DNA of 22,941 nt, taken from a bacterium (GTDB taxonomy: Bacteria; Patescibacteriota; Gracilibacteria; UBA1369; LOWO2-01-FULL-3). The notes beneath the pieces were generated by a model. The model had not been told where the DNA came from. It was given only the letters and a program-made list of their open reading frames with translations, and made no database searches. The stretch lies in NCBI GenBank assembly GCA_027622635.1, contig JAQBYK010000002.1:1-22941 (forward strand). Direction: 5' to 3'. Every line of letters starts with the position of its first letter. Position 1 is the first letter of the stretch. A program made the translations under genes and the position numbers. Shown here piece by piece: positions 15,911 to 22,941 of the stretch.

Positions 15911-16429
15911 TTATTCTCCTGCAAATTTTTCAGGAGATTTGTTTTTATGCTGAGCATAAAATTCTTCAATTAAGGCCATATCCAGATCATCCATTTTAAG
16001 TAGTTTTCCCCAGGCAGCAACAGCTAGATTACTGTCATTTTGAGATCTGGGAGTTACAACAACACTCCCACTATGTTTTTTTGCGTATTCCTCTAATTGA
16101 GCCAAAGAGTCTTCATCAATATCCGCATAGCTTATCCATATTCCACCATGTTCAAGGTTGTGGATTAACTTTTCATCCGGCAACTCTTCTTCATATACTC
16201 CCCAGGGAACAGATTCCCCGGTGTGCCATCCTGAAGTCGGAGGATTTGAATTATAAGCGTCATGTTTTTCAGTAAGTGTAACATGATCCTGTCCTTGTAT
16301 TTCATAAGACTCCCAAGTCTCTGTTTTAGAATCCGTTTCAGTAATAACAGTGCTATTATCAGTGGCTGTTTCAGGACCGCAAGCACTCAATACAAAAGCA
16401 GCAACTAAGAGTATAGATAATTTTTTCAT
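15911..16429 (-). CDS. DUF3105-family lipoprotein
   Basis: A 172-residue protein with an N-terminal lipoprotein signal: MKKLSILLVAAFVLSAC, lipidated at C17 if the lipobox LSAC is used. The soluble domain has the DUF3105 hallmarks YNSNPPTSGWH (59-69), PWGVYEEELPDEKLIHNLEHGG (75-96, histidines H90 and H94) and a VVTPR segment. The function of DUF3105 is not established; conserved histidines hint at metal or ligand binding. The start at 16429 was chosen because it gives a proper lipoprotein signal; an upstream ATG (16471) would add 14 residues and bury it. The family is commonly seen with envelope thiol-oxidoreductases, and here it precedes the dsbA-like gene by 73 nt. The final codons form a 7-bp stem-loop. 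Confidence 0.85.
   Translation of the reverse strand: MKKLSILLVAAFVLSACGPETATDNSTVITETDSKTETWESYEIQGQDHVTLTEKHDAYNSNPPTSGWHTGESVPWGVYEEELPDEKLIHNLEHGGIWISYADIDEDSLAQLEEYAKKHSGSVVVTPRSQNDSNLAVAAWGKLLKMDDLDMALIEEFYAQHKNKSPEKFAGE
15915..15937 (-). terminator. Stem-loop at the 3' end of the DUF3105 gene
   Basis: TCTCCTG pairs with CAGGAGA (7 bp, 9-nt loop) within the last codons of the lipoprotein gene. No T-run follows on the minus strand, so it is at best an attenuator between this gene and the dsbA promoter. Confidence 0.25.
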
Positions 16430-16502
16430 AATTTTTAATTTAAATTTATTGCTTAATACTCGCACTAACATATCACAAAGTAGATAAAATCAAAATCTTG
16501 AG

Positions 16503-16531
16503 TTGATCATTAAATGAAATGGCCATAGAAT
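16503..16531 (+). promoter_or_regulatory. Promoter of xthA
   Basis: TTGATC (16503-16508), 17-nt spacer, TAGAAT (16526-16531), then exactly 6 nt to the ATG at 16538. The predicted transcript begins on the start codon. Confidence 0.7.
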
Positions 16532-16537
16532 TCGCAC

Positions 16538-17296
16538 ATGAAATTAATATCATGGAATGTAAACGGTATTCGCGCAGCGGAAAAGAAGGGGCTTCTTAAT
16601 TGGATAAAGGAGGAAAAACCGGATATCCTTGGAATACAAGAAATTAAGGCTATGGAGGATCAACTCTCTGAGGAATTAAGGGCTCCTAAAGATTATCTGA
16701 GTTATTTTAACCCGGCTGAGAGGAAGGGCTACTCCGGTACCGGTCTTTACACCAAACACAGACCAGGCAAAATTTCAAATGGCATAGGAATAAGAGAATT
16801 TGACTCTGAGGGACGCATACAAGCTGCTGATTACGGAGACTTCACATTCTTTAACATATATTTCCCGAACGGTAAGGCCAGACAAGAGCGACTGGAGTAC
16901 AAGTTGGACTTTTATGATGCCACGCTTGAGCACTTCAATAAACTTGTAAAATCTGGCAAAAAATTGATTATAGCAGGAGATTTCAATACGGCTCATAAGG
17001 AAATCGACCTTGCCAGACCAAAAGAAAACGAATCCATTTCCGGATTTCTACCGGTAGAAAGAAAATGGTTAGATAAACTAACTGAAAACGGCTACATCGA
17101 CTGTTTTAGAGAATACAACAAGGACCCCGATAATTACACATGGTGGAGTATGCGCTCCGGAGCACGCGAGAGAAATGTCGGATGGAGGATTGACTACTTT
17201 TTTTGTTCAAAAAATGCTCGGGACCTAATAAAAAACTGCTACCACCTGCCCAAAGTAATGGGATCAGATCATTGCCCAATTGTATTGGAGATTTAA
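16538..17296 (+). CDS. xthA: Exodeoxyribonuclease III / AP endonuclease
   Basis: A 252-residue base-excision-repair nuclease of the endonuclease/exonuclease/phosphatase fold. It cuts 5' to abasic sites and has 3' phosphodiesterase/exonuclease activity. Catalytic motifs are complete: N7 in SWNVNGIRA, the metal-binding E35 in IQEIK, D148 and N150 in AGDFN, WRIDYFF (216-222), and the D244-H245 pair in GSDH. Length is normal. It is a single-gene unit; the convergent M29 aminopeptidase stops 13 nt away with no obvious hairpin between. The promoter predicts a leaderless mRNA. Confidence 0.97.
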   Translation: MKLISWNVNGIRAAEKKGLLNWIKEEKPDILGIQEIKAMEDQLSEELRAPKDYLSYFNPAERKGYSGTGLYTKHRPGKISNGIGIREFDSEGRIQAADYGDFTFFNIYFPNGKARQERLEYKLDFYDATLEHFNKLVKSGKKLIIAGDFNTAHKEIDLARPKENESISGFLPVERKWLDKLTENGYIDCFREYNKDPDNYTWWSMRSGARERNVGWRIDYFFCSKNARDLIKNCYHLPKVMGSDHCPIVLEI

Positions 17297-17309
17297 GTAA
17301 TGGTCTCCT

Positions 17310-18404
17310 CTAATTCAAGAAAGCAAACCTCTTATCCACCCACTTTGTTTTTGAGTAGACCTTTTTGCCGTCAAACCAGAGCTCTGCGCCAGCTGGTCTA
17401 AATTTGAAAATCAAATCCCAATGATTATTTGAATCATTGCCATTTGGGCATTCATCATAACATTTTCCAAGGGCCATATGCAGACTCTTGCCCATCTTTT
17501 CATCAAAAAGAATCTGTCTTGTACCGTCTTTGATATTGTTATTCATGCCAAAAGCGAACTCGCCATAGTAGCGAGAACCGGGATCCGTGCTGAGAATTTC
17601 CTTCAGAGCTTTATTGTTATTTGAATCCTCCTTAACGACCTTCCCGTCTTTAAGCCAAAGTTTAACCCAATCAAAATCATGTGAGCGATAATGAGTCGGA
17701 ACATTATATTTGATGACTCCATTTACCCCTGTCTTTACGGGAGAAGTAAATATCTCTCCATCCGGCAAATTGCACTTACCACAACAAGTTTTCCACTTCT
17801 GCTTGTTGATATTCACTTTCAGATCAGTCTCTTTTCCTTTTATGTGAACTTCCTTAACTTTCACCATTAGATTCTTAAATTTGATCTGTTTCTTCTCTTC
17901 CTTCTTCCAATCGAGTAAACAACTATCAAAGACAAAATCCTCCCAATCTTCAATACTCTTTTTCGCAAACGCAGCAGAAGCAAAATTAGGATAATAAAAA
18001 AGGCACCATCTCTTTTTATGCAAAATATCTGACAATGGTTTGCGAGCTTTTTGAGCAATCATGATTTTTTCATGAGGCACATCAGTCAACTCATATGGAT
18101 TGCTATCAGCCACAATCTGCACCATTGCGTCATAACTGTCCGCAACTTTTTTATCAAGCGCGGTCAAAGAGGTTAATTGCTTCTTATTTGCGTGCTCAAA
18201 AAATATTTTTGCAAGTTCATCATGCGAAAAGCGGACATCAACCTGGTCAGCTCCAGCCTTTATACATTCTCGATAAATCTCTTTTATGAGTGGATAACTA
18301 TCAAAGCCATATCCACGCAAAAGGACTTTTTCCCCCTTTTTAACCGATATGGAATAATTGGCTATTATATCTGCCAACTTGCGGATTTTTGTTCGATCAA
18401 CCAT
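17310..18404 (-). CDS. M29-family metalloaminopeptidase (aminopeptidase T/AmpS-like)
   Basis: A 364-residue cytosolic metallo-aminopeptidase that removes N-terminal residues from peptides. The metal ligands of the family all appear: E217 in NLPDGEIFTSP, E282 in RYYGEFAFG, H309 in GKSLHMALG, and H328 with D330 in NHWDL; DEKMG (301-305) is also conserved. The length is slightly shorter than the ~410 residues of Thermus AmpT, mainly in the N-terminal part. An unusual CCGKC cluster (207-211) lies just before the first metal ligand and could bind metal. It stands between convergent xthA and the proBCA operon, 79 nt from proA. No clear promoter or Shine-Dalgarno site was found. Confidence 0.92.
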   Translation of the reverse strand: MVDRTKIRKLADIIANYSISVKKGEKVLLRGYGFDSYPLIKEIYRECIKAGADQVDVRFSHDELAKIFFEHANKKQLTSLTALDKKVADSYDAMVQIVADSNPYELTDVPHEKIMIAQKARKPLSDILHKKRWCLFYYPNFASAAFAKKSIEDWEDFVFDSCLLDWKKEEKKQIKFKNLMVKVKEVHIKGKETDLKVNINKQKWKTCCGKCNLPDGEIFTSPVKTGVNGVIKYNVPTHYRSHDFDWVKLWLKDGKVVKEDSNNNKALKEILSTDPGSRYYGEFAFGMNNNIKDGTRQILFDEKMGKSLHMALGKCYDECPNGNDSNNHWDLIFKFRPAGAELWFDGKKVYSKTKWVDKRFAFLN

Positions 18405-18439
18405 GAAAATGAGGTTAAATATCTATGTCATTGTAAAGC

Positions 18440-18496
18440 GTAAATTGAAAATTGAACATTAAAAATTGTAAATTGAAAACTGCCTACTGCCTCACC
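18440..18496. repeat. Degenerate 7-nt tandem repeat overlapping the proA stop
   Basis: The sequence reads in register as heptamers: TAAATTG, AAAATTG, AACATTA, AAAATTG, TAAATTG, AAAACTG, CCTACTG, CCTCACC. The 12-mer GTAAATTGAAAA occurs at 18440-18451 and again at 18468-18479, 28 nt (four units) apart. The array runs into the end of proA, whose TAG stop (18484-18486) is inside it. Confidence 0.6.
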
Positions 18497-19722
18497 TGCC
18501 CGTCTCCTACAATCTGCCATTTATAAGAAGTAAGTTCCTTGATTCCCATAGGACCGCGAGCGTGGAGTTTTTGAGTGCTAACTCCAACTTCCGCACCCAA
18601 GCCAAAGACTCCTCCATCTGTAAAACGTATAGAGGCATTTACGTAAACACAGGCTGCATCAACGCTTTTCAAGAATTTCTCGCCATTTATCATGTCTTCA
18701 GTCAAAATAGCTTCACTGTGATGAGACCCAAAGTGATTTATGTGCTTTATTGCTTCATCCAAATCCGAAACAGTCTTAACTGACATTTTAAGGCTCAAAA
18801 ATTCGAAACCAAAGTCTTCCCCTTTAGCCTCATATAGCAAGTCCTTAGAATAATTTTCTTTCAATGCTTCGTAAGAATCCTTGTCTGCAAAAATCTCAAC
18901 TCTCTTTTCCTCCATTCTGCGAACGATCTCTGGAAGATCAGACAAGCGGGACTTATGAATAATCAGGGTATCAAGGGAATTACAAACACTCGGCCTTTGA
19001 GTCTTGGCATTGAAAATAATATCCCGGGCTTTATCTAAATCACCCGATTCATCAAAGTATGTATGGCAAACACCTCTGCCGGTTTCAATTACAGGAATAG
19101 TGGAGCTCATCCTAACATGATCAATCAATTTTTGGCTCCCACGCGGGATAATTACATCCACAAATTTATCAGCCTTCAAAAAATCATTCACGATACTGCG
19201 ATCATTGGGAAGTAGAGCGACAACATCAGATAACTCTCCCAAAGCTCTTTCAATAATCTCCTGCAAAACCTCATTAGTATTCTTGCACTGAGATCCACCC
19301 TTCAAGACGCAGGCATTTTTAGATTTAAAACAGAGAGCAAAGATATCAATTATAACATTGGGTCTAGCCTCGAAAATAGCTCCCACAACGCCAATTGGAG
19401 TAGTAACTTTCCTTAAATCCAGACCATTATTCAATACTTTGTGTTCAATTTCAACTCCGATGGGAGAGTCATAATCGGCAATATCTAAGACACTCTGTGC
19501 AATTTCCTTTACTCTCTCCTCATTTAACAAAATACGATCATAAATATGATCGGCGGGGGCAATTTTAGACAAATCCATTTCGTTAGCCTTCAAAATTTGA
19601 GTAACGTTAGTCTCTAAACCGTAGGCCAACTTACCCAAAATATTCTTAATTTCCTTATCTTTAACCATCACCAAACGGTGACTTGCATCTCTAACTTTTT
19701 CTAATGTTTCTTCAAGATTCAT
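18484..19722 (-). CDS. proA: Gamma-glutamyl phosphate reductase
   Basis: Second step of proline synthesis: NADPH-dependent reduction of glutamyl-5-phosphate to the semialdehyde. The 412-residue aldehyde-dehydrogenase-fold protein has TTPIGVVGAIFEARPNV (107-123), IIPRGSQKLI (191-200), and the catalytic cysteine C247 in KTQRPSVCNSLDTL; the FGLGAEVGVSTQKLHARGPMG segment closes the family domain. The last residues (GDGQVRQ) are unlike the usual ProA end and are encoded by a heptanucleotide repeat that also contains the stop. The start overlaps proC by 11 nt, so proA is the last gene of a proB-proC-proA operon. Confidence 0.97.
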   Translation of the reverse strand: MNLEETLEKVRDASHRLVMVKDKEIKNILGKLAYGLETNVTQILKANEMDLSKIAPADHIYDRILLNEERVKEIAQSVLDIADYDSPIGVEIEHKVLNNGLDLRKVTTPIGVVGAIFEARPNVIIDIFALCFKSKNACVLKGGSQCKNTNEVLQEIIERALGELSDVVALLPNDRSIVNDFLKADKFVDVIIPRGSQKLIDHVRMSSTIPVIETGRGVCHTYFDESGDLDKARDIIFNAKTQRPSVCNSLDTLIIHKSRLSDLPEIVRRMEEKRVEIFADKDSYEALKENYSKDLLYEAKGEDFGFEFLSLKMSVKTVSDLDEAIKHINHFGSHHSEAILTEDMINGEKFLKSVDAACVYVNASIRFTDGGVFGLGAEVGVSTQKLHARGPMGIKELTSYKWQIVGDGQVRQ

Positions 19723-20461
19723 TTAATTCTTTACTTCTTTTTATTGCAGAATCCACGGCATCAGAAACCATTTGGTCTATTCCGGATTTTTCCATCGACT
19801 CCAGTGCAGCCTCAGTTGTCCCGTGCTTTGAAGCAATTAGCTTAATCATTTTGCCACCGCAACAATCTTCTACGGGTTCCAAAAGGGAAGCCGCTCCCAA
19901 AAATGTTGTCCTGGCAATCTTGCGCGCCACCACTGCATCAAATCCAAGCGCAACAGCCTTTCCCTTAATCGCTCTACTCAATCGATAAAAATAGGCAGGA
20001 CCACTGCCAGCTAAAGCGGTAATCATGTCGATCTGATCTTCGGTCTCTACTTCGATCTCTTCCCCAAATACCAAAAGAATACTCCTTATGGTCACTTTTT
20101 GGTCTTCACTAACTTCATAAGCGCATTTCCACGCGCTGAGAGCCTTAGCAACTTTTAAAGGCAAATTAGGCATAACTCTGACAACATTCTTTGCTGAAAA
20201 TTTGTCAGAAATCTTTGCAATAGAAACACCTGCCATTATCGAAATTACCAATTTGCGGCTAAAATCAACGGAAATAGAGTTTGCCAATTCATCAAACGAT
20301 TGAGGCTTAACGGCAATTATAACAATGTCCGACTTGGCTATACAAGAATTAGTGTCATCTCCTTTGTCACATCCAAACACCTCAAAGTCTTCTGCTTGAG
20401 AAAGGGCATCAGAGATCGCTCTTCCCATATTTCCCATTCCGACTATACAAATTTTTTTCAT
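19712..20461 (-). CDS. proC: Pyrroline-5-carboxylate reductase
   Basis: Final step of proline synthesis, reducing 1-pyrroline-5-carboxylate to proline with NAD(P)H. The 249-residue protein starts with the Rossmann motif VGMGNMG (7-13), followed by AVKPQ, SIMAGVSI, VRVMPNLP and the ALAGSGPAYFYR signature (about 149-160) of the dimerisation domain. Length is slightly below the usual ~265. Its ATG overlaps the proB stop (ATGA) and its end overlaps proA by 11 nt, so all three enzymes come from one tightly coupled transcript and the window encodes a full glutamate-to-proline route. Confidence 0.96.
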   Translation of the reverse strand: MKKICIVGMGNMGRAISDALSQAEDFEVFGCDKGDDTNSCIAKSDIVIIAVKPQSFDELANSISVDFSRKLVISIMAGVSIAKISDKFSAKNVVRVMPNLPLKVAKALSAWKCAYEVSEDQKVTIRSILLVFGEEIEVETEDQIDMITALAGSGPAYFYRLSRAIKGKAVALGFDAVVARKIARTTFLGAASLLEPVEDCCGGKMIKLIASKHGTTEAALESMEKSGIDQMVSDAVDSAIKRSKELNES

Positions 20462-21225
20462 GATTGATGAAGTTTCGGGATGAATCGAGTGCCAATATGT
20501 TCGCCACTTACAATATTGAGAAGAACATTTCCATCTCTACTGTTAGCTATGAACACCTCTGTGCCATGCCTCGCAGCCGACTTAGCTACATTAAATTTGG
20601 TCTGCATTCCTCCCTTGCCAAATGAAGATTTGTCAGCACTTATTATATGCGCCGGCAGATCATCCTCATATGAAAATTCTTTTACAACTTCACCATTTTC
20701 ATCAAGAACGCCATCGACATTACTCAAAATGATGAATGTGTCTGCGAATAATGTCCTACACACTATTCCTGCAAGTTCGTCGTTATCGGTAAACATCAAT
20801 TCCTCAATACAGACAAAATCATTTTCATTCATGATAGGAATAATGCCCTCCCTAAAAAGTGATTCTATGCAGTTTTTAGTGTTAAGAGAATGTGTGCGAT
20901 TTTGGAAATCTTGTTTAGTCGCAAGCATCTGAGCAATAATGATCCCGTGCTGCTCAAACAATTTTGAATAAATTTCCATCAATTTTACCTGACCAACAAC
21001 TGCATAGAGCTGACGAGAAGTTACCTCATCATAGAGCATCTCTTTATTGAGAATGCTGCGCCCGGCACCCATCGCGCCTGAAGTCACAAAAAGAATGTCA
21101 TGATCCTCGCTCATCAATTTCGCAATCTGAGCAACCAAGTCGGAGATCAATACCAAGTCGAGTTCGCCACTATCCTTGGTGATTGAATTTGTGCCAAGTT
21201 TTACAACAATTCGTCGATTAGCCAT
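20458..21225 (-). CDS. proB: Glutamate 5-kinase without PUA domain
   Basis: Phosphorylates glutamate to glutamyl-5-phosphate, the first and usually feedback-controlled step of proline synthesis. The 255-residue protein is only the amino-acid-kinase domain: VVKLGTNSIT (7-16), FVTSGAMGAGRS, PIMNENDFV, FTDNDELAGIV, SNVDGVL and FGKGGMQTKFNVA. The ~100-residue C-terminal PUA domain of the E. coli enzyme is absent, as in several other bacteria. Such short forms can still be active and proline-sensitive. It leads the operon, and a good promoter lies directly upstream with its -10 6 nt from the ATG, predicting leaderless translation. Confidence 0.96.
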   Translation of the reverse strand: MANRRIVVKLGTNSITKDSGELDLVLISDLVAQIAKLMSEDHDILFVTSGAMGAGRSILNKEMLYDEVTSRQLYAVVGQVKLMEIYSKLFEQHGIIIAQMLATKQDFQNRTHSLNTKNCIESLFREGIIPIMNENDFVCIEELMFTDNDELAGIVCRTLFADTFIILSNVDGVLDENGEVVKEFSYEDDLPAHIISADKSSFGKGGMQTKFNVAKSAARHGTEVFIANSRDGNVLLNIVSGEHIGTRFIPKLHQS

Positions 21226-21231
21226 GCATTG

Positions 21232-21260
21232 AATTTACCAGATTAAACAGTCTTTGTCAT
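21232..21260 (-). promoter_or_regulatory. Promoter of proB-proC-proA
   Basis: Minus strand: ATGACA (21255-21260, 5/6 matches to TTGACA), 17-nt spacer ending in TGG, TAAATT (21232-21237, extended -10), then exactly 6 nt to the proB ATG. Confidence 0.65.
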
Positions 21261-21287
21261 GGGGATAAGAGGTGTAGTTATTATAAT

Positions 21288-21316
21288 TTGCCATTTTTAT
21301 TGAATCGAATTAGAAT
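21288..21316 (+). promoter_or_regulatory. Promoter of tRNA-Phe and sigma factor unit
   Basis: TTGCCA (21288-21293), 17-nt spacer, TAGAAT (21311-21316): five of six matches in each box. The expected start near 21323 gives a 14-nt 5' leader before the mature tRNA. It is back-to-back with the proB promoter. Confidence 0.7.
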
Positions 21317-21336
21317 CTCCAAGCGATATTTAACAA

Positions 21337-21411
21337 GCCGGGGTAGCTCAGTGGTAGAGCAATGGATTGAAAATCCATGTGTCGGCAGTTCAATCCTGCC
21401 CCCCGGCACCA
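21337..21411 (+). tRNA. tRNA-Phe (GAA)
   Basis: A complete 75-nt cloverleaf. The acceptor stem GCCGGGG pairs with CCCCGGC; the D arm is GCTC/GAGC with a 7-nt loop; the anticodon stem ATGGA/TCCAT holds the loop TTGAAAA with anticodon GAA; the T arm is GGCAG/CTGCC with loop TTCAATC. The discriminator is A and the CCA end is encoded. It closely resembles other bacterial tRNA-Phe genes. The ATG of the sigma-factor gene lies 2 nt after the CCA. Confidence 0.97.
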
Positions 21412-21413
21412 TC

Positions 21414-21944
21414 ATGAACACAAAAGTGAATCAACTTAAAACTGCGTCAGATCTGGAGAACGCTTTCAACGAGTGGAATAATACACTCTTAAGATACACC
21501 TACGCCCGTTTAGGAAGAAAACAAATTGCGGAAGAAATTGTGCAGGATGCCTTTGTCAAAGCCTGGAGATATAGGGAATCATTTGATCCTAAAAAGGCGT
21601 CACTAAAAAGTTGGTTATTTATTATTACAATAAACACTCTTCGCGATCATTTTCGCAAAACAAAAAACAAAAGAGAAAGCGAACTTCACGAAAATTTCAA
21701 AGACTCCACTGACATAAAAGGGGACTATGAAACAGATGAAAAAATCGATTTTGTATTTAAGCAAATTCGACATCTGAATGAACGCGATCAAAACCTTATA
21801 ATTCTTCATTACAGAGAGGATTTGAGCATTGAAGAAATATCAAGTGTCATGAAAATGAAGTACTCTGCCACCAAAACAGCCATACACCGAGCAATGAATA
21901 AGTTAAAGGTGATATGTAATCCTGTAACTAAAGCCAAGAATTAA
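21414..21944 (+). CDS. ECF-like RNA polymerase sigma factor
   Basis: A 176-residue sigma-70 family protein. Region 2 spans about 14-83 (EEIVQDAFVKAWRYRE and LKSWLFIITINTLRDHFRK, for core binding and -10 recognition) and region 4 about 112-167 (LNERDQNLIILHYREDLS, then helix-turn-helix IEEISSVMKMKYSATKTAIHRAMNKL). No region 3 or 1.1, so it is of the ECF type. I chose the ATG at 21414 because the frame upstream runs through the tRNA; a GTG at 21426 is the only near alternative. No Shine-Dalgarno site exists in front of it, only the tRNA acceptor end, so it should be translated from a read-through or tRNA-processed transcript. A membrane protein 26 nt downstream is its likely regulator. Confidence 0.9.
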   Translation: MNTKVNQLKTASDLENAFNEWNNTLLRYTYARLGRKQIAEEIVQDAFVKAWRYRESFDPKKASLKSWLFIITINTLRDHFRKTKNKRESELHENFKDSTDIKGDYETDEKIDFVFKQIRHLNERDQNLIILHYREDLSIEEISSVMKMKYSATKTAIHRAMNKLKVICNPVTKAKN

Positions 21945-21970
21945 GTGTATACAAACACGAAATTACAATT

Positions 21971-22873
21971 ATGACTAACAGATTCACAGAAGAAGACATC
22001 GTAAAAACCATCCAAAAGATGGACATTACTCCGAGTCCGGAGTGGAAACAAAAGACATTGGTCCATTTAAGGGAGATAGCTGAGGATGATGACGTTTCAA
22101 CAAGCGAGAAATCAAGTCGCAAAATCAATCTCTTCAGTATGATTTTCGGAATGAGATTTGCCTCGTCTTTTGTTGTGGCAATTTTGATAGTTGCAGCTGG
22201 AATTTTCACATACAATTTAAGTACACCTTTGAACAAGTTCCAGAGGCATCTGGCAAAAGCAAATGAGGCCTTAGAGCAGCTCAGAGATTATACTCAAGGG
22301 AAATCGATCGTTCTTGAGTCACAAGTCGCCATTCTGCCTGTAGTTTACGCGGAGGATACAACAGTCGAAACAGAAAGTGCAGTAAAAGGATTGGTTGAGA
22401 CTGTCACAAAAGAGACGAAAAAAGCGATTGAGGTCGCTTATGAGATCAAGGACTCACAGCAAAGCACTATTGCTTTTGAGGCAATAGATTCTCTGCAAGA
22501 TGAATCTGTCGAGGTATTTGAATTGATTACTCAAAAAGTCACCAATCAAGAAATCTCAAGATTTGTGGATTCTACAATTAAGTATACACAAGAGCAAAAC
22601 ATTGAAATAGAAAAAAAAATAAATCGTTTTATCGAGCCCGATCTAATAGAAGAAGTGGAAAATGAGCCAACGGAAGAAGTTGATACAAAGCAGGATACAC
22701 CAGGTTATGTTCCTAAACCACCAGCGTATACTCCACCCGTTAAATACAGTCCTCCGTCTGGGTACAAAGAGCCGGAAATAGTAGAAGTGGCCCCAGACCC
22801 AACGCAAAACCCAACCCCAAACCCCACTCCAACAGGAGAAATCTTAGATGAGCACGGCTACACTTACAGGTAA
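21971..22873 (+). CDS. Probable anti-sigma factor, single-pass membrane protein
   Basis: A 300-residue protein with a ~55-residue cytoplasmic N-terminus (TPSPEWKQKTLVHLREIAED, resembling the short sigma-binding regions of DUF5667-type proteins), one transmembrane helix at about 63-82, and a ~215-residue outer domain. The outer part is predicted to be largely helical or coiled coil (about 85-220, rich in Glu/Lys/Gln) and ends in an acidic, proline-rich tail (about 230-290, with NPTPNPTPT). There is no zinc-binding HxxxCxxC motif. Placement 26 nt after an ECF sigma gene is the main reason for calling it an anti-sigma factor. No Shine-Dalgarno site is seen. A third reading frame opens inside its last codons. 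Confidence 0.7.
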   Translation: MTNRFTEEDIVKTIQKMDITPSPEWKQKTLVHLREIAEDDDVSTSEKSSRKINLFSMIFGMRFASSFVVAILIVAAGIFTYNLSTPLNKFQRHLAKANEALEQLRDYTQGKSIVLESQVAILPVVYAEDTTVETESAVKGLVETVTKETKKAIEVAYEIKDSQQSTIAFEAIDSLQDESVEVFELITQKVTNQEISRFVDSTIKYTQEQNIEIEKKINRFIEPDLIEEVENEPTEEVDTKQDTPGYVPKPPAYTPPVKYSPPSGYKEPEIVEVAPDPTQNPTPNPTPTGEILDEHGYTYR

Positions 22874-22941
22874 ACCGTCAGCATTTATTCTTTGTCTTTT
22901 TACTCTCGTACTCTTTATGCATTTTTTTGAAGAACTTTTTC
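22848..22941 (+). CDS. Start of a third gene in the sigma operon, cut by window end
   Basis: An ATG at 22848, in the +1 frame relative to the anti-sigma gene, is preceded by AGGAG (22834-22838) with 9-nt spacing, the best Shine-Dalgarno site in the window. The frame stays open to the last base (31 codons). The product begins with a short polar stretch and then a hydrophobic run (AFILCLFTLVLFMHFF), so it looks like a signal peptide or signal anchor of an exported protein. It overlaps the anti-sigma stop by 26 nt, which implies coupling. An ATG at 22917 is an alternative start but leaves out the hydrophobic run. Confidence 0.55.
   Translation, partial: MSTATLTGKPSAFILCLFTLVLFMHFFEELF

Noticed and set aside
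21367..21394. Possible promoter inside the tRNA (TTGAAA, 16 nt, TTCAAT) for the sigma gene
   Set aside because: Both hexamers are the conserved anticodon loop and T loop of the tRNA, so the match is explained by tRNA function.
21288..21413. Upstream extension of the sigma-factor frame
   Set aside because: The extra 42 codons are the translated tRNA-Phe and its leader; the family domain begins after the ATG at 21414.

Overview
The window is mostly AT-rich bacterial DNA with tightly packed genes, short or overlapping gene junctions and the standard genetic code (TGA is used as a stop). Several features recall Patescibacteria/CPR lineages, perhaps of the Peregrinibacteria type that keep some amino-acid biosynthesis: a membrane-anchored DsbA-like protein with an acidic, proline-rich linker, a DUF3105 lipoprotein, a short ProB without a PUA domain, and very few Shine-Dalgarno sequences. 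This placement is an inference from gene content, not a proven taxonomy.

Layout. 1-1092 is a GC-rich island with strong hairpins and one unrecognised membrane-anchored protein (minus strand); it changes abruptly to AT-rich DNA near 1093 and is foreign DNA or an assembly join. 1093-1479 is non-coding and holds a 25-bp imperfect inverted repeat. 1480-5605 (minus) carries an Amt ammonium transporter, a large fold-type I PLP aminotransferase resembling aspartate 4-decarboxylases, and a PiT-like permease. 5744-8452 (minus) is a glutaredoxin-GshF (bifunctional glutathione synthase) operon, divergent from a 2Fe-2S ferredoxin. Then come an exported SLH/C39-like peptidase and a branched-chain aminotransferase with a long N-terminal extension (both minus). 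11480-14653 (plus) is ispG-dcd-thyA-dfrA: isoprenoid synthesis followed by dTMP synthesis and folate recycling. 14621-16429 (minus) is an envelope thiol cluster: DUF3105 lipoprotein, DsbA-like protein, and a small membrane protein with two CxxC motifs. xthA (plus) and an M29 aminopeptidase (minus) follow. 18484-21225 (minus) is a complete proB-proC-proA operon. The window ends with tRNA-Phe(GAA), an ECF-like sigma factor starting 2 nt after the tRNA CCA end, a probable membrane anti-sigma protein, and the start of a third, overlapping gene cut by the window edge.

The most striking pattern is transcriptional. In five genes a recognisable -10 element lies exactly 6 nt upstream of the ATG, which puts the expected transcription start on the A of the start codon; ispG has a 3-nt predicted leader. 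These genes are therefore predicted to give leaderless mRNAs. The sigma factor, which has no room for a leader or a Shine-Dalgarno site behind the tRNA, would also be leaderless after tRNA 3' processing.
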